Translations under genes and position numbers: made by a program
Assembly: GCF_004341235.1 (NCBI RefSeq)
Contig: NZ_SLUP01000002.1
Span: 310,001 to 374,000 of the forward strand
Direction: 5' to 3'
DNA length: 64,000 nucleotides
Source of the DNA: Mariniflexile fucanivorans
GTDB taxonomy: Bacteria; Bacteroidota; Bacteroidia; Flavobacteriales; Flavobacteriaceae
Notes under the pieces: model-generated
Seen by the model: the letters and a program-made list of their open reading frames with translations, nothing else
The model's database searches: none
Told to the model about the DNA's origin: nothing
In this document: positions 14,886-22,269 of the stretch, one piece after another
Numbering within the stretch: position 1 is the stretch's first letter
Layout: each line of letters begins with the position of its first letter

Positions 14886-17800
14886 ATGCAAAAACTATAT
14901 AAATTCTTCTCCTCGTCAAGTTTAGCTTTACTGTTACTGTTAGTATTTGCAACGGCTATGGCTATTGCTACATTTGTTGAAAACGATTATGGAACAGCAA
15001 CCGCATGGGTAGTTATATACGATTCTTGGTGGTTTGAATTAGTAATGCTAGGTCTGGTTATTTCATTTATAGCCAACATATTTAAATACAAATTGCTTCG
15101 AAAAGAAAAGTGGGCTATCCTTTTATTTCATGTGGCTTTTATCATCATCATTCTAGGTTCGGCAATTACAAGATATACGTCGTACGGAGGTATTATGCGT
15201 ATTAGGGAAGGTGCTTCTTCAAACATTATTATATCTGACACTAATTTTTTGAACGCTACGATTACCGATGGAAAAACGAAAACTATATTAAAAGAAAAAT
15301 TAGCGTTCTCACCTATTCAAAATAATGATTTCTCTTTAGAAACCACTTTTAATAATAAGCCTATTATTATTTCTTACAAAGAATTTATTCCAGATGCCAT
15401 TGCAGAAGTCGTTGATAATGATGAAGATGGAGAACCCTTATTAGAAATGGTTGTTACCGAAGGTGAAGGTAGAAATACCATCTATTTAAAACATGGTGAA
15501 ATTCAAAAATTTGGCGATCACCAACATGAAATTGGTTTTAATTCTGAAAAAGAAAGCATTATAAATATAGTTGAAGAAAATGGCGCATTCAGTATAAAAT
15601 CACCTCATGACTTAGATTTTTTCATGATGGCTTCACAACAAGCAGGCACCTTAGTTAAAGATAGTTTGCACCCTATTAATTTACGAACGTTGTACAGGTC
15701 TGGAGATATTTCATTTGTACCCTTATCCTATCATGAAAAAGGTGCTTTCAAAATTAAAAGCACTTCTGCAAAACCAAAAGATAACGACAAAACAAAAGAC
15801 GATGCATTACTAGTAAATGTATCTGTAAATGGCAAAGAAAAACCTTTAAATTTATTATACAGACAAGGTATGTTGCCAACACATCATGACATAGAAATTG
15901 ATGGTGTTCGCGTTATACTTTCTTACGGTGCCGCTGCTATTCAAACGCCTTTTTCAATAAAGCTAAACGATTTTCAATTAGAACGTTACCCAGGTTCTTC
16001 TAGTCCTTCAGCGTATGCCAGTGAAGTTTTAATACTTGATGGTGAAGACATGATTCCTTATAAAATATTTATGAATAATGTACTGGATTATAAAGGCTAT
16101 CGTTTTTTTCAAGCAAGTTATGATACCGATGAATTGGGAACCGTTTTATCTGTAAATCACGATAGTTTAGGCACCATTGTTACATACATAGGCTATCTTT
16201 TATTGACGTTGGGTATGTTTTTTGCCCTTTTCGGAAAAGCATCTCGCTTTCATTTTATAAACAAAAAACTAAAGCAATTAAAAAAACCCTTGGCAACTCT
16301 AATTTTATTGCTGGGTATTCAATTTGGTTTTTCCCAAAACACAAAAGATTCTACGGCTATTTTTGTTGAAAGATTGGTGGAATCACAAAAAACAGATAAA
16401 GCACATGCCGACTTTTTTGGTAGATTATTGGTTCAAGACTTAGACGGAAGAATTAAACCTATAAATACACTGGCTTCAGAATTTATTAGAAAAATTTCAA
16501 GAAAATCGAACTTTTCATATCCCGTTAAAAACGAAACATTAGTTTTAGATGCCAACCAAGTGTTTTTAGCAATTCATATGGCACCTAATGTTTGGCAAGA
16601 AATACCTATGATAAAGGTAGATTTTGACAAAACTGGAAATGTTCTAAAAGATGTGAAAATTGGGGCGAATACATTGGTGTCTTTCAAAAGTTTAATGGAC
16701 GCAAGCGGCAACTATTTATTATCAAAAGAAGTTGAGGAAGCTAATAAGAAAAAACCTGCCGAACGCAATGAATTTGATAAAGAAGTACTAAAAATTGACG
16801 AACGTTTCAATATTCTATATAACTTATTTATAGGCAATTATCTTAAAATATTCCCTAACAAAAACGATTCCAATAACACGTGGTTTAGTTATATTCACGA
16901 TTTTAACGATTTCCCAGAAGAAGATGCCAAATTTGCACAAAGCATCCTTCCCGCTTATTTTAATGATGTTGCAACCTTTAAATATGATGATGCACATGAA
17001 AAGTTAATGTACATTAAAAAATACCAAGAAGTTTTAGGTGCCGAAGTCATTCCAACCCCAGAAAGAATAGAAGCTGAAATTTGGTACAACAAAACAAATG
17101 TAAACTTTTGGTTGTTTCAAGTATTCTTTACCATTGGGTTTGTATTGTTAGTAATCGCTATTTTAAAGATGTTTTCGCATAAAAAAATTATCGAACTCAT
17201 TAATAACACCTTTATAATTCTAACATTAATTTCATTTTTATGCTTTACAGCTAATATTATTTTGCGTTGGTATGTGGCACAACACGCCCCTTGGAGCAAT
17301 GGTTATGAAATGTTGGTTTTTGTAGCTTGGGTATTATTATTATGTGGCTTATTAACATTTAGAAAATCAGATTTTTCACTACCACTGGCTACCCTATTTT
17401 CTGGCGCCCTATTGTTTGTAAGTTATTTGGATTGGTTGAATCCAGAAATCACCAATTTAATGCCTGTATTAAAATCGTATTGGTTAAAAATTCACGTAGC
17501 AACTATAGTAAGTAGTTATGCACCTTTGGCTTTATCTGCTGTTCTAGGACTCATGGCGTTAATACTTATAATTTTTAAAAACCCAAAAAACAAAGCTATT
17601 ATAGAAACTAAAGTTAAAGAACTTAGCTATATAAATGAAATAGCCATGACCATTGGTTTGTTTGTTTTAGCCATCGGAACATTTTTAGGTGGTGTGTGGG
17701 CTAACGAATCTTGGGGACGTTATTGGGCTTGGGATCCCAAAGAAACTTGGGCCTTAATAAGCATCATCGTTTATGCTATTGTGTTGCATTTAAGATTTAT

Positions 17801-18023
17801 ACCAAAATTAAATAATAATTACGTTTTAAATGTGGCGAGTATGTTTGCGTTTTGGTCTATAATCATGACATCCTTTGGAGTCAATTATTACCTTTCAGGT
17901 TTACATAGTTACGCCGCAGGCGACCCCTTACCTATTCCAAAATTTGTATATGTTGTAGCATTATTAATGGTTGTTGTTGCCATAATAGCCTATTTTAGAA
18001 ATAAGCAGATGAAAACTGAATAA
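14886..18023 (+). CDS. Fused ResB-CcsA (CcsBA) System II cytochrome c synthetase, nrf-linked copy
   Basis: 1045 aa. ResB-like N-terminal half: membrane helices near 12-28, 44-62 and 78-96, FKYKLLRKEKW, and a large periplasmic domain with RYTSYGGIMRIREGAS. C-terminal CcsA half has the WWD haem-handling motif WGRYWAWDPKETWAL and conserved His of HAPWSNGYEM and GLHSY. CcsBA exports haem and attaches it to CxxCH proteins. It lies directly after nrfHA and is paralogous to 41762-44950. By analogy with Wolinella NrfI this copy may be needed for the CxxCK haem of NrfA. It could also serve the twelve-haem cytochrome. Confidence 0.93.
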   Translation: MQKLYKFFSSSSLALLLLLVFATAMAIATFVENDYGTATAWVVIYDSWWFELVMLGLVISFIANIFKYKLLRKEKWAILLFHVAFIIIILGSAITRYTSYGGIMRIREGASSNIIISDTNFLNATITDGKTKTILKEKLAFSPIQNNDFSLETTFNNKPIIISYKEFIPDAIAEVVDNDEDGEPLLEMVVTEGEGRNTIYLKHGEIQKFGDHQHEIGFNSEKESIINIVEENGAFSIKSPHDLDFFMMASQQAGTLVKDSLHPINLRTLYRSGDISFVPLSYHEKGAFKIKSTSAKPKDNDKTKDDALLVNVSVNGKEKPLNLLYRQGMLPTHHDIEIDGVRVILSYGAAAIQTPFSIKLNDFQLERYPGSSSPSAYASEVLILDGEDMIPYKIFMNNVLDYKGYRFFQASYDTDELGTVLSVNHDSLGTIVTYIGYLLLTLGMFFALFGKASRFHFINKKLKQLKKPLATLILLLGIQFGFSQNTKDSTAIFVERLVESQKTDKAHADFFGRLLVQDLDGRIKPINTLASEFIRKISRKSNFSYPVKNETLVLDANQVFLAIHMAPNVWQEIPMIKVDFDKTGNVLKDVKIGANTLVSFKSLMDASGNYLLSKEVEEANKKKPAERNEFDKEVLKIDERFNILYNLFIGNYLKIFPNKNDSNNTWFSYIHDFNDFPEEDAKFAQSILPAYFNDVATFKYDDAHEKLMYIKKYQEVLGAEVIPTPERIEAEIWYNKTNVNFWLFQVFFTIGFVLLVIAILKMFSHKKIIELINNTFIILTLISFLCFTANIILRWYVAQHAPWSNGYEMLVFVAWVLLLCGLLTFRKSDFSLPLATLFSGALLFVSYLDWLNPEITNLMPVLKSYWLKIHVATIVSSYAPLALSAVLGLMALILIIFKNPKNKAIIETKVKELSYINEIAMTIGLFVLAIGTFLGGVWANESWGRYWAWDPKETWALISIIVYAIVLHLRFIPKLNNNYVLNVASMFAFWSIIMTSFGVNYYLSGLHSYAAGDPLPIPKFVYVVALLMVVVAIIAYFRNKQMKTE

Positions 18024-18069
18024 ACTTCAGCTTACTTATTAAAAGTACTTCAAAATTAAAAAAAAACTT

Positions 18070-18113
18070 AGTATTAATACTTAATTAAATTACAATAATT
18101 AAGTATTAATACT
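18070..18113. repeat. 18-bp perfect inverted repeat containing two AGTATTAATACT palindromes
   Basis: AGTATTAATACTTAATTA (18070-18087), 8-bp spacer, and its exact reverse complement (18096-18113). Each arm holds the self-complementary 12-mer AGTATTAATACT, with centres 32 bp apart (about three helical turns). Could be paired operators of a dimeric regulator or an AT-only terminator of ccsBA. Confidence 0.6.
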
Positions 18114-18233
18114 TATATTTGAATTTTTATAAAGCTATTTATAGTTTAATTAGTAAAAAGTTAAAAAGACTATCTACAAAGTGTGATTAGAAAAAACATA
18201 CGTTGAAGAGCTTTTAAGTATACAAAAACAATA

Positions 18234-18276
18234 TGATAATTATCATAAACCGCAAAAATAGCTAACAATATCTTTG
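18234..18276 (+). promoter_or_regulatory. FNR-like promoter of the porin gene
   Basis: Box TGATAATTATCA (18234-18245, inside the 16-bp palindrome TATGATAATTATCATA) and a perfect TATCTTTG (18269-18276) at the shared 36.5-bp spacing. This is the best example of the set. Confidence 0.65.
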
Positions 18277-18332
18277 TTGTTTGAAAGATAAATAGATTAA
18301 ATAAAAAACATCCATAACTTAAAATTAAAAAA

Positions 18333-19640
18333 ATGAAAAAACAATACGTAATATTAGCGCTATTATTAGGATGCATGCAACTTGTACAAGCACAGTTTAC
18401 TCTTGATGGCGAATTTAGACCACGAACTGAATACAGAAATGGATTTGGAAGCATTATTCCAGATGCTGCAGATGCAGGTTTCGGAATTTCAACACGTATT
18501 AGATTGAATGCTGGCTATAACACAGAATCATACAAATTTTATTTAAGCCTTCAAGATGTGATGGTTTGGGGCGAAAACAGACAAATTTTACCTTACGACC
18601 AAAACAACTCGTTTGCTGTTTTTGAAGCTTGGGCTGATATTAATTTAGGTGAAGGATTTTCAACCAAATTAGGTCGTCAAGTTATTTCTTATGATGACCA
18701 ACGCATTTTTGGAGGCTTGGATTGGGCACAACAAGGGCGTAACCATGATGCTGCTTTACTTAAATACAATAAAGGAAAATTTATGGCAGATCTTGGTTTG
18801 GCTTTTAGTCAAGATTATTCAGATCCTACAGGATTTAAATCCACAAGTACAGCTTATAACACTACAGGGTTCTTTACATACAAAACCATGCAATACCTGT
18901 ATTTAAAACAAGCTTGGGAAAATTTTTCTGGAAGTTTAATATTACTTAACAATGGATTCCAAAATTTTGATACCACTGTTGATCCAAGTGTTGTAGATGG
19001 CACAAGTAACCTTCAAACCTTTGGTACACATTTAGATTATAAAAAAGGAAATTTTGGTTTAGCTGCTAATGCTTTTATACAAACAGGTAAAGAGCAATTA
19101 ACAGCTGGTGAAGTAGATGTGAAAGGGGCATATCTTTTAGGTTTGGATTTAACATATAAAGCATCTGCCAAAGTTGGTTTGGGTGCGGGTCTTGAAATTA
19201 TAAGCGGAAATGATAAAGGAGCCGGAGAAACAAGTGCCTTCTTCCCTCTATATGGAACCAATCATAAATTTAATGGGTTTATGGATTATTTCTTCGTAGG
19301 TAATCACGTTAACAGCATTGGTTTATTTGACGTGCATGTAAGTGCTAATTTCACTTTAAATGAAACATCTAGCTTATCGGTTACTGCTTTAAATTTTAGC
19401 GGTGAGCAAGATTTAGCAAGTGGCGAAAAACAGTTAGGTACCGAATTGGATTTAGTATATTCTAAAAAGTTCAAAGGTTACAGCTTGGTTCTTGGTTATT
19501 CGCAAATGTTCGCAGCCGATGGTATGTACGAATTAATGCGAACAAGACCAGAATTAACCACATTGACAAAAGACAATGCTGCCGATATACAAAATTGGGC
19601 TTGGGCTATGTTAGTTATCAAACCTAAGTTTTTAAATTAG
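18333..19640 (+). CDS. Outer-membrane beta-barrel porin, alginate-export/OprP-like
   Basis: 435 aa. Signal peptide MKKQYVILALLLGCMQLVQAQ, then FTLDGEFRPRTEYRNGFG and many amphipathic strands (DVMVWGENRQILPYDQN, KLGRQVISYDDQRIFGGLDW). This pattern resembles alginate-export-type and related phylum-specific porins; the actual solute is unknown and need not be alginate. It stands alone after ccsBA behind the best FNR-like promoter of the window and ends at a strong terminator, so a role in nitrite/nitrate or other anaerobic solute entry is an attractive inference. Confidence 0.8.
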   Translation: MKKQYVILALLLGCMQLVQAQFTLDGEFRPRTEYRNGFGSIIPDAADAGFGISTRIRLNAGYNTESYKFYLSLQDVMVWGENRQILPYDQNNSFAVFEAWADINLGEGFSTKLGRQVISYDDQRIFGGLDWAQQGRNHDAALLKYNKGKFMADLGLAFSQDYSDPTGFKSTSTAYNTTGFFTYKTMQYLYLKQAWENFSGSLILLNNGFQNFDTTVDPSVVDGTSNLQTFGTHLDYKKGNFGLAANAFIQTGKEQLTAGEVDVKGAYLLGLDLTYKASAKVGLGAGLEIISGNDKGAGETSAFFPLYGTNHKFNGFMDYFFVGNHVNSIGLFDVHVSANFTLNETSSLSVTALNFSGEQDLASGEKQLGTELDLVYSKKFKGYSLVLGYSQMFAADGMYELMRTRPELTTLTKDNAADIQNWAWAMLVIKPKFLN

Positions 19641-19698
19641 AATACCATTATGACTGATAATAATTAAATAATTGTATTAGTCAAATGTTTTAATATTG

Positions 19699-19725
19699 AA
19701 AATCCTGCGAAAGCGGGATTTTTTA
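19699..19725 (+). terminator. Rho-independent terminator after the porin gene
   Basis: Stem AAAATCCTGC / GCGGGATTTT (19699-19708, 19713-19722) with a GAAA tetraloop (one T-G pair) and a run of T. A textbook intrinsic terminator. Confidence 0.9.
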
Positions 19726-19827
19726 GTTTATATATATCATATTAAAAAATGAACTAGCTTATTTTAAAATAATTCTGAAACTGTTTTTCCTAAATCTGAA
19801 CTTATTCCAAATTCACAACAACATCTG

Positions 19828-19928
19828 TTTGTTGAAAACTTTTGGTACAAACCTATTATTACACATTGATTTTCGTTTTTTAAAAAACTACTTTCGTCTT
19901 ACTTTAGATATAAAGCATCGATGAAATG
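19828..19928 (+). repeat. Leader copy 1 of a duplicated ~100-bp segment
   Basis: The segment from GTTGAAAACTT through TTACACATTGATTTT, TTTTAAAAAACTA and TTCG to the region just before the hydrolase ATG reappears, with scattered changes, at 20537-20634 in the same orientation. Confidence 0.7.
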
Positions 19929-20486
19929 GAAAATGAGAATATAAAACTAATAATTATCCCTGGACTTGGAGGCTCTGGCGAGCATCATTGGCAATCGCTT
20001 TGGTTAAAAAAGTTTGATAACTCAATACGAGTGATTCAAGACGATTGGGATGCACCAAACCTTAAAAACTGGTTAGATAAGTTAAATGATAGTATTGTAA
20101 AACATAATGCTCCAATAATTTTAGTTGCTCATAGCCTCGCCGTTTCATTAGTGCTTCATTGGACTAATAGGTATAAAAACCCCAATATAAAAGGCGCTTT
20201 GCTAGTAGCTCCTGCCGATGTGGATTCTCCAACGCACACCCCAGACATTCTAAGGGATTTTTCATGGATGCCAACATCAAAACTTACGTTTCCTTCCATA
20301 GTGGTAGCAAGTGAAGACGATGCATTTGTAAGCCTCAATAGAGCTAAATATTTTGCAGAACAATGGGGAAGCGATTTTATAAACATTGGCTTTAAAGGGC
20401 ATATAAATTCAGACTCAAATCTAGAATATTGGGAAGAAGGACAAGTTATTTTAAAGACATTAATGATGAAAACTAATATCCAATAG
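19926..20486 (+). CDS. RBBP9/YdeN family serine hydrolase
   Basis: 186 aa, single alpha/beta-hydrolase domain of the usual small size. Oxyanion/start motif IIPGLGGSGEHHWQSLW (about 9-25), nucleophile Ser in VAHSLAVSLVLHW, acid in VASEDDAFV, and His in FKGHINSDS. The family (Pfam Ser_hydrolase, RBBP9) has known folds but poorly defined substrates. Stands alone behind a leader of which a second copy lies upstream of the toxin-antitoxin pair. Confidence 0.88.
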   Translation: MENENIKLIIIPGLGGSGEHHWQSLWLKKFDNSIRVIQDDWDAPNLKNWLDKLNDSIVKHNAPIILVAHSLAVSLVLHWTNRYKNPNIKGALLVAPADVDSPTHTPDILRDFSWMPTSKLTFPSIVVASEDDAFVSLNRAKYFAEQWGSDFINIGFKGHINSDSNLEYWEEGQVILKTLMMKTNIQ

Positions 20487-20536
20487 AAACTTATTTTTAT
20501 AAGTATTAATCGAAACAAATTTAGAACTCAAACTTT

Positions 20537-20634
20537 TTGTTGAAAACTTTATATGTAGATATTGTATTACATATTGATTTTGTTATTTTAAAAAACTAAA
20601 TTCGCTTATCGGTGAATATAAATCATTGAAACGG
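20537..20634 (+). repeat. Leader copy 2 of the duplicated segment
   Basis: Second copy of 19828-19928: GTTGAAAACTT, TTACATATTGATTTT, TTTTAAAAAACTA, TTCG and a closing ATATAAATCATTGAAACGG align in order. No hydrolase gene follows it; the toxin-antitoxin cassette does. Confidence 0.7.
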
Positions 20635-20680
20635 ATTCATATTCTAATCGTTATGCAACAGTTAAAATCACGTTCAAAAA

Positions 20681-20710
20681 TTGAATGTTTAAATTAAATT
20701 TGTAAATTTG
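20681..20710 (+). promoter_or_regulatory. Promoter of the toxin-antitoxin operon
   Basis: TTG (20681-20683), 19 bp, TAAATTTG (20703-20710): a good Bacteroidota -33/-7 pair. The ATG begins only 6 bp after the -7 element, so the transcript would be leaderless or nearly so. Confidence 0.6.
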
Positions 20711-20715
20711 ATATT

Positions 20716-20949
20716 ATGGATTTAAGTTTAGAAAATAAAAAAATAGAATTAATTCAATGGTTATCAACTTTGAACGATACTTCTCTGATTGATAAACTAA
20801 TGAAATTGAGAGAGAAAGAGAAAAACGATTGGTGGAATGAAATTTCTGCAAGCGAAAAAGAGTCTATTGAAAAAGGAATTCAAGATGCTGATAACGGGAA
20901 ATTGACTTCTCACTCAAACGTGAAAGGGATTTATGAAAAGTGGTTATAA
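20716..20949 (+). CDS. Antitoxin of a ParE/RelE-type module (addiction module component family)
   Basis: 77 aa, acidic and Lys-rich, helical. It resembles the small unstable antitoxins (Unstab_antitox type) paired with RelE/ParE toxins in Bacteroidota: a helical N-terminal segment KKIELIQWLSTLNDTSLIDK, then WWNEISASEKESIEKGIQDA and a C-terminal SNVKGIYEKWL that should wrap the toxin. The downstream gene overlaps by 17 bp, the usual coupling. Upstream is a promoter giving an almost leaderless message. Confidence 0.82.
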   Translation: MDLSLENKKIELIQWLSTLNDTSLIDKLMKLREKEKNDWWNEISASEKESIEKGIQDADNGKLTSHSNVKGIYEKWL

Positions 20950-21235
20950 AATTTTGTGGACTGACCACGCAATATCTGAACTAAAAGAAACTATTGAATA
21001 TCTTGAAAACAAATGGACTGAAAGAGAATTAAGAACATTTTCTGCAAAATTAGATCATACAATAGAACTGATTTCAAAATCACCCGAAATTTTCCCAATA
21101 TCATTCGAGAAAAAAAATATTAGAAAGGCTGTAGTCGAAAAACACAATAATCTTTATTATCGAATTAATAAAAGTTCTATTGAGATTGTTTCTTTGTTTT
21201 CAAACAGTAAGAATCCGAATAAGAAAAACCTATAA
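20933..21235 (+). CDS. ParE/RelE-superfamily toxin
   Basis: 100 aa. KILWTDHAISELKETIEYLENKW is the N-terminal strand-helix of the ParE/RelE fold; later FPISFEKKNIRKAVVEKHNNLYYRI and the strand IEIVSLFSNSKNP match the family C-terminal sheet. ParE members poison gyrase and RelE members cut mRNA on the ribosome; the sequence alone does not decide which. It overlaps the antitoxin gene by 17 bp. Confidence 0.87.
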   Translation: MKSGYKILWTDHAISELKETIEYLENKWTERELRTFSAKLDHTIELISKSPEIFPISFEKKNIRKAVVEKHNNLYYRINKSSIEIVSLFSNSKNPNKKNL

Positions 21236-21253
21236 AAACCGTTGCATAACACC

Positions 21254-21364
21254 GTATATAAAAAATTGCTATTTTGTGCTTAACCAATGTGAGTTGCTTT
21301 GTTTGCTTGCATCTGATTTTCCTTCGGAAAATTGCCGCTTACAAGCACGCAACTTTCCATATAC
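21254..21364. repeat. Nested inverted-repeat (cruciform/attC-like) block
   Basis: Ordered pairs GTATAT/ATATAC, GTTGC/GCAAC (21293, 21349), GCTTG/CAAGC (21305, 21342) and ATTTTCC/GGAAAAT (21316, 21326) around a TTC loop give one long bulged hairpin directly after the toxin gene and the 10-bp terminal repeat. Resembles cassette-recombination sites in shape, but core GTTRRRY motifs are not matched. Confidence 0.5.
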
Positions 21365-21453
21365 ATTACCGATAAGCGCTATCTTAATAAACACCATAAA
21401 AAAGACCTTAATAATTTAAGGCTTTTTTCAATTTTACATAAACGAAATTAATA

Positions 21454-21540
21454 ATTCAAAAAAGCCAAAACATTGGTTTCAATACGTTTTTGTATATCAC
21501 TTACATCACCTTTTACAATAGTTTTGCCTCTAATGTTTTT
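21454..21540 (-). pseudogene. purC 3'-end fragment, copy A
   Basis: About 85 bp that align with the last codons of purC (22270 onward): shared blocks AAGCCAAAACATT, TTCAATACG, TTTTTGTATATC and ACATCACC. It lacks the stop region seen in copy B. Non-coding duplicate in the same orientation as purC. Confidence 0.75.
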
Positions 21541-21543
21541 TAG

Positions 21544-21634
21544 TCATGTCGAAATGAGGCACGATTGAAACATCACATAATGCTTGGCAGTACATAAATT
21601 ATGTGATTTCTCCTAACGTCGAAATGACTGAGAA
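21544..21634. repeat. REP-like palindromic unit A
   Basis: Two GTCGAAATGA motifs bracket a 10-bp stem ATCACATAAT / ATTATGTGAT. Nearly identical to 21743-21834; unit spacing about 199 bp. TCATTTCGAC-type repeats are widespread in flavobacterial genomes. Confidence 0.75.
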
Positions 21635-21646
21635 ATTAAAAAAATT

Positions 21647-21740
21647 CTATTTCTTCAAATAAGCCAAAACATTGGTTTCAATACGTTTTTGTATATCACA
21701 TACATCTCGTTTCACAAAAATTTCGCCTGTAATTTTTTGT
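21647..21740 (-). pseudogene. purC 3'-end fragment, copy B with stop codon
   Basis: Matches the purC terminus including TAG (CTATTTCTTCAAATAAGCC on the plus strand), then the blocks AAAACATT, ATACGTTTTTGTATATC, TTTCACAAAAATTTC and CCTGTAAT. About 93 bp, diverged by a limited number of substitutions. Confidence 0.8.
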
Positions 21741-21742
21741 AA

Positions 21743-21834
21743 TCATGTCGAAATGAGGCACGATTGAGACATCACATAATACTTGGCAGTACATAAATTA
21801 TGCGATTTCTCCTAACGTCGAAATGACCGAGAAA
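21743..21834. repeat. REP-like palindromic unit B
   Basis: Second copy of the TCATGTCGAAATGAGGCACG ... CCTAACGTCGAAATGAC unit, ending at the stop codon of the GIY-YIG gene. Its last half (21797-21841) recurs at 22221-22265, on the other side of that gene. Confidence 0.75.
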
Positions 21835-22134
21835 TTAAAAAATCTGCATATTCAAGTCTTCCCACTTAGGATTAAAATCTGAAATCAACTTGTTTTTCTT
21901 CTCTCGTCTCCATCCTTTTAACTCTTTTTCTCTAGCAATACCTTGCTTTGGGAATTCAAAAGTTTCATAATAAACCAAATAAATGCACGCATATTTACCT
22001 GCAAATGATTTTTTAGCATTCTGACTATCAAAATAATGTTGAGATAATCTATTCTGAATATTATTGGTAAAACCAATATATAATGTCGTCCTGTATTTAT
22101 TGGCTGTTATATAAACAAAGTAATTATGCTGCAT
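21835..22134 (-). CDS. GIY-YIG nuclease-domain protein (UPF0213/YhbQ-like)
   Basis: 99 aa. YFVYITANKYRTTLYIGFTNNIQNRLSQH carries the GIY-YIG catalytic elements (Tyr of the first strand and YIG at about 17-19, Arg of NRL), then EKELKGWRREKKNKLI, the usual C-terminal helix of this small class. GIY-YIG domains cut DNA with one metal ion; this stand-alone form is common next to REP-like repeats in Bacteroidota and its biological role is not settled. Its stop codon lies in the edge of REP unit B, and direct repeats flank the gene. Confidence 0.85.
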   Translation of the reverse strand: MQHNYFVYITANKYRTTLYIGFTNNIQNRLSQHYFDSQNAKKSFAGKYACIYLVYYETFEFPKQGIAREKELKGWRREKKNKLISDFNPKWEDLNMQIF

Positions 22135-22220
22135 ATGGTGAATATATTAAAAAATCATAGACACACTTATGTAAAAATTGGATGCTATTGAAGCATTGCA
22201 TATAATTATTAAAACCAAAT

Positions 22221-22265
22221 ATTATGTGATTTCTCCTAACGTCGAAATGACTAAGAAGTTGAAAA
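22221..22265. repeat. Upstream direct repeat matching the end of REP unit B
   Basis: ATTATGTGATTTCTCCTAAC, GTCGAAATGACTAAGAA and following bases match 21797-21841 with about five differences, same orientation. Together they bracket the GIY-YIG gene. Confidence 0.75.
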
Positions 22266-22269
22266 AGTG

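Larger units (their letters stand above)
18024..18332. other. Intergenic regulatory space between ccsBA and the porin gene
   Basis: 309 bp without coding sequence. Contains the 18-bp inverted repeat with twin AGTATTAATACT palindromes (18070-18113) and the FNR-like promoter (18234-18276), then a leader of about 50 nt. Confidence 0.8.
20650..21250. repeat. Perfect 10-bp inverted repeat bracketing the toxin-antitoxin pair
   Basis: GTTATGCAAC at 20650-20659 and GTTGCATAAC at 21241-21250 are exact reverse complements, one on each side of the two-gene module, suggesting its boundaries as a mobile cassette. Confidence 0.55.
21236..21834. other. Repeat-filled gap between the toxin gene and the GIY-YIG gene
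   Basis: 599 bp with no credible gene. In order: an imperfect cruciform block (21254-21364), a copy of the purC 3' end (21454-21540), a REP-like palindrome (21544-21634), a second purC-end copy (21647-21740) and a second REP-like palindrome (21743-21834). Confidence 0.8.

Noticed and set aside
21254-21364. Integron attC site
   Set aside because: The folded shape fits, but the GTTRRRY and RYYYAAC core sites are not matched and no integrase is in the window; kept as a cruciform block only.
21180-21419. 79-codon plus-strand frame over the cruciform block
   Set aside because: It starts within the toxin gene in another frame and translates repeat DNA; the inverted-repeat structure explains the sequence better.
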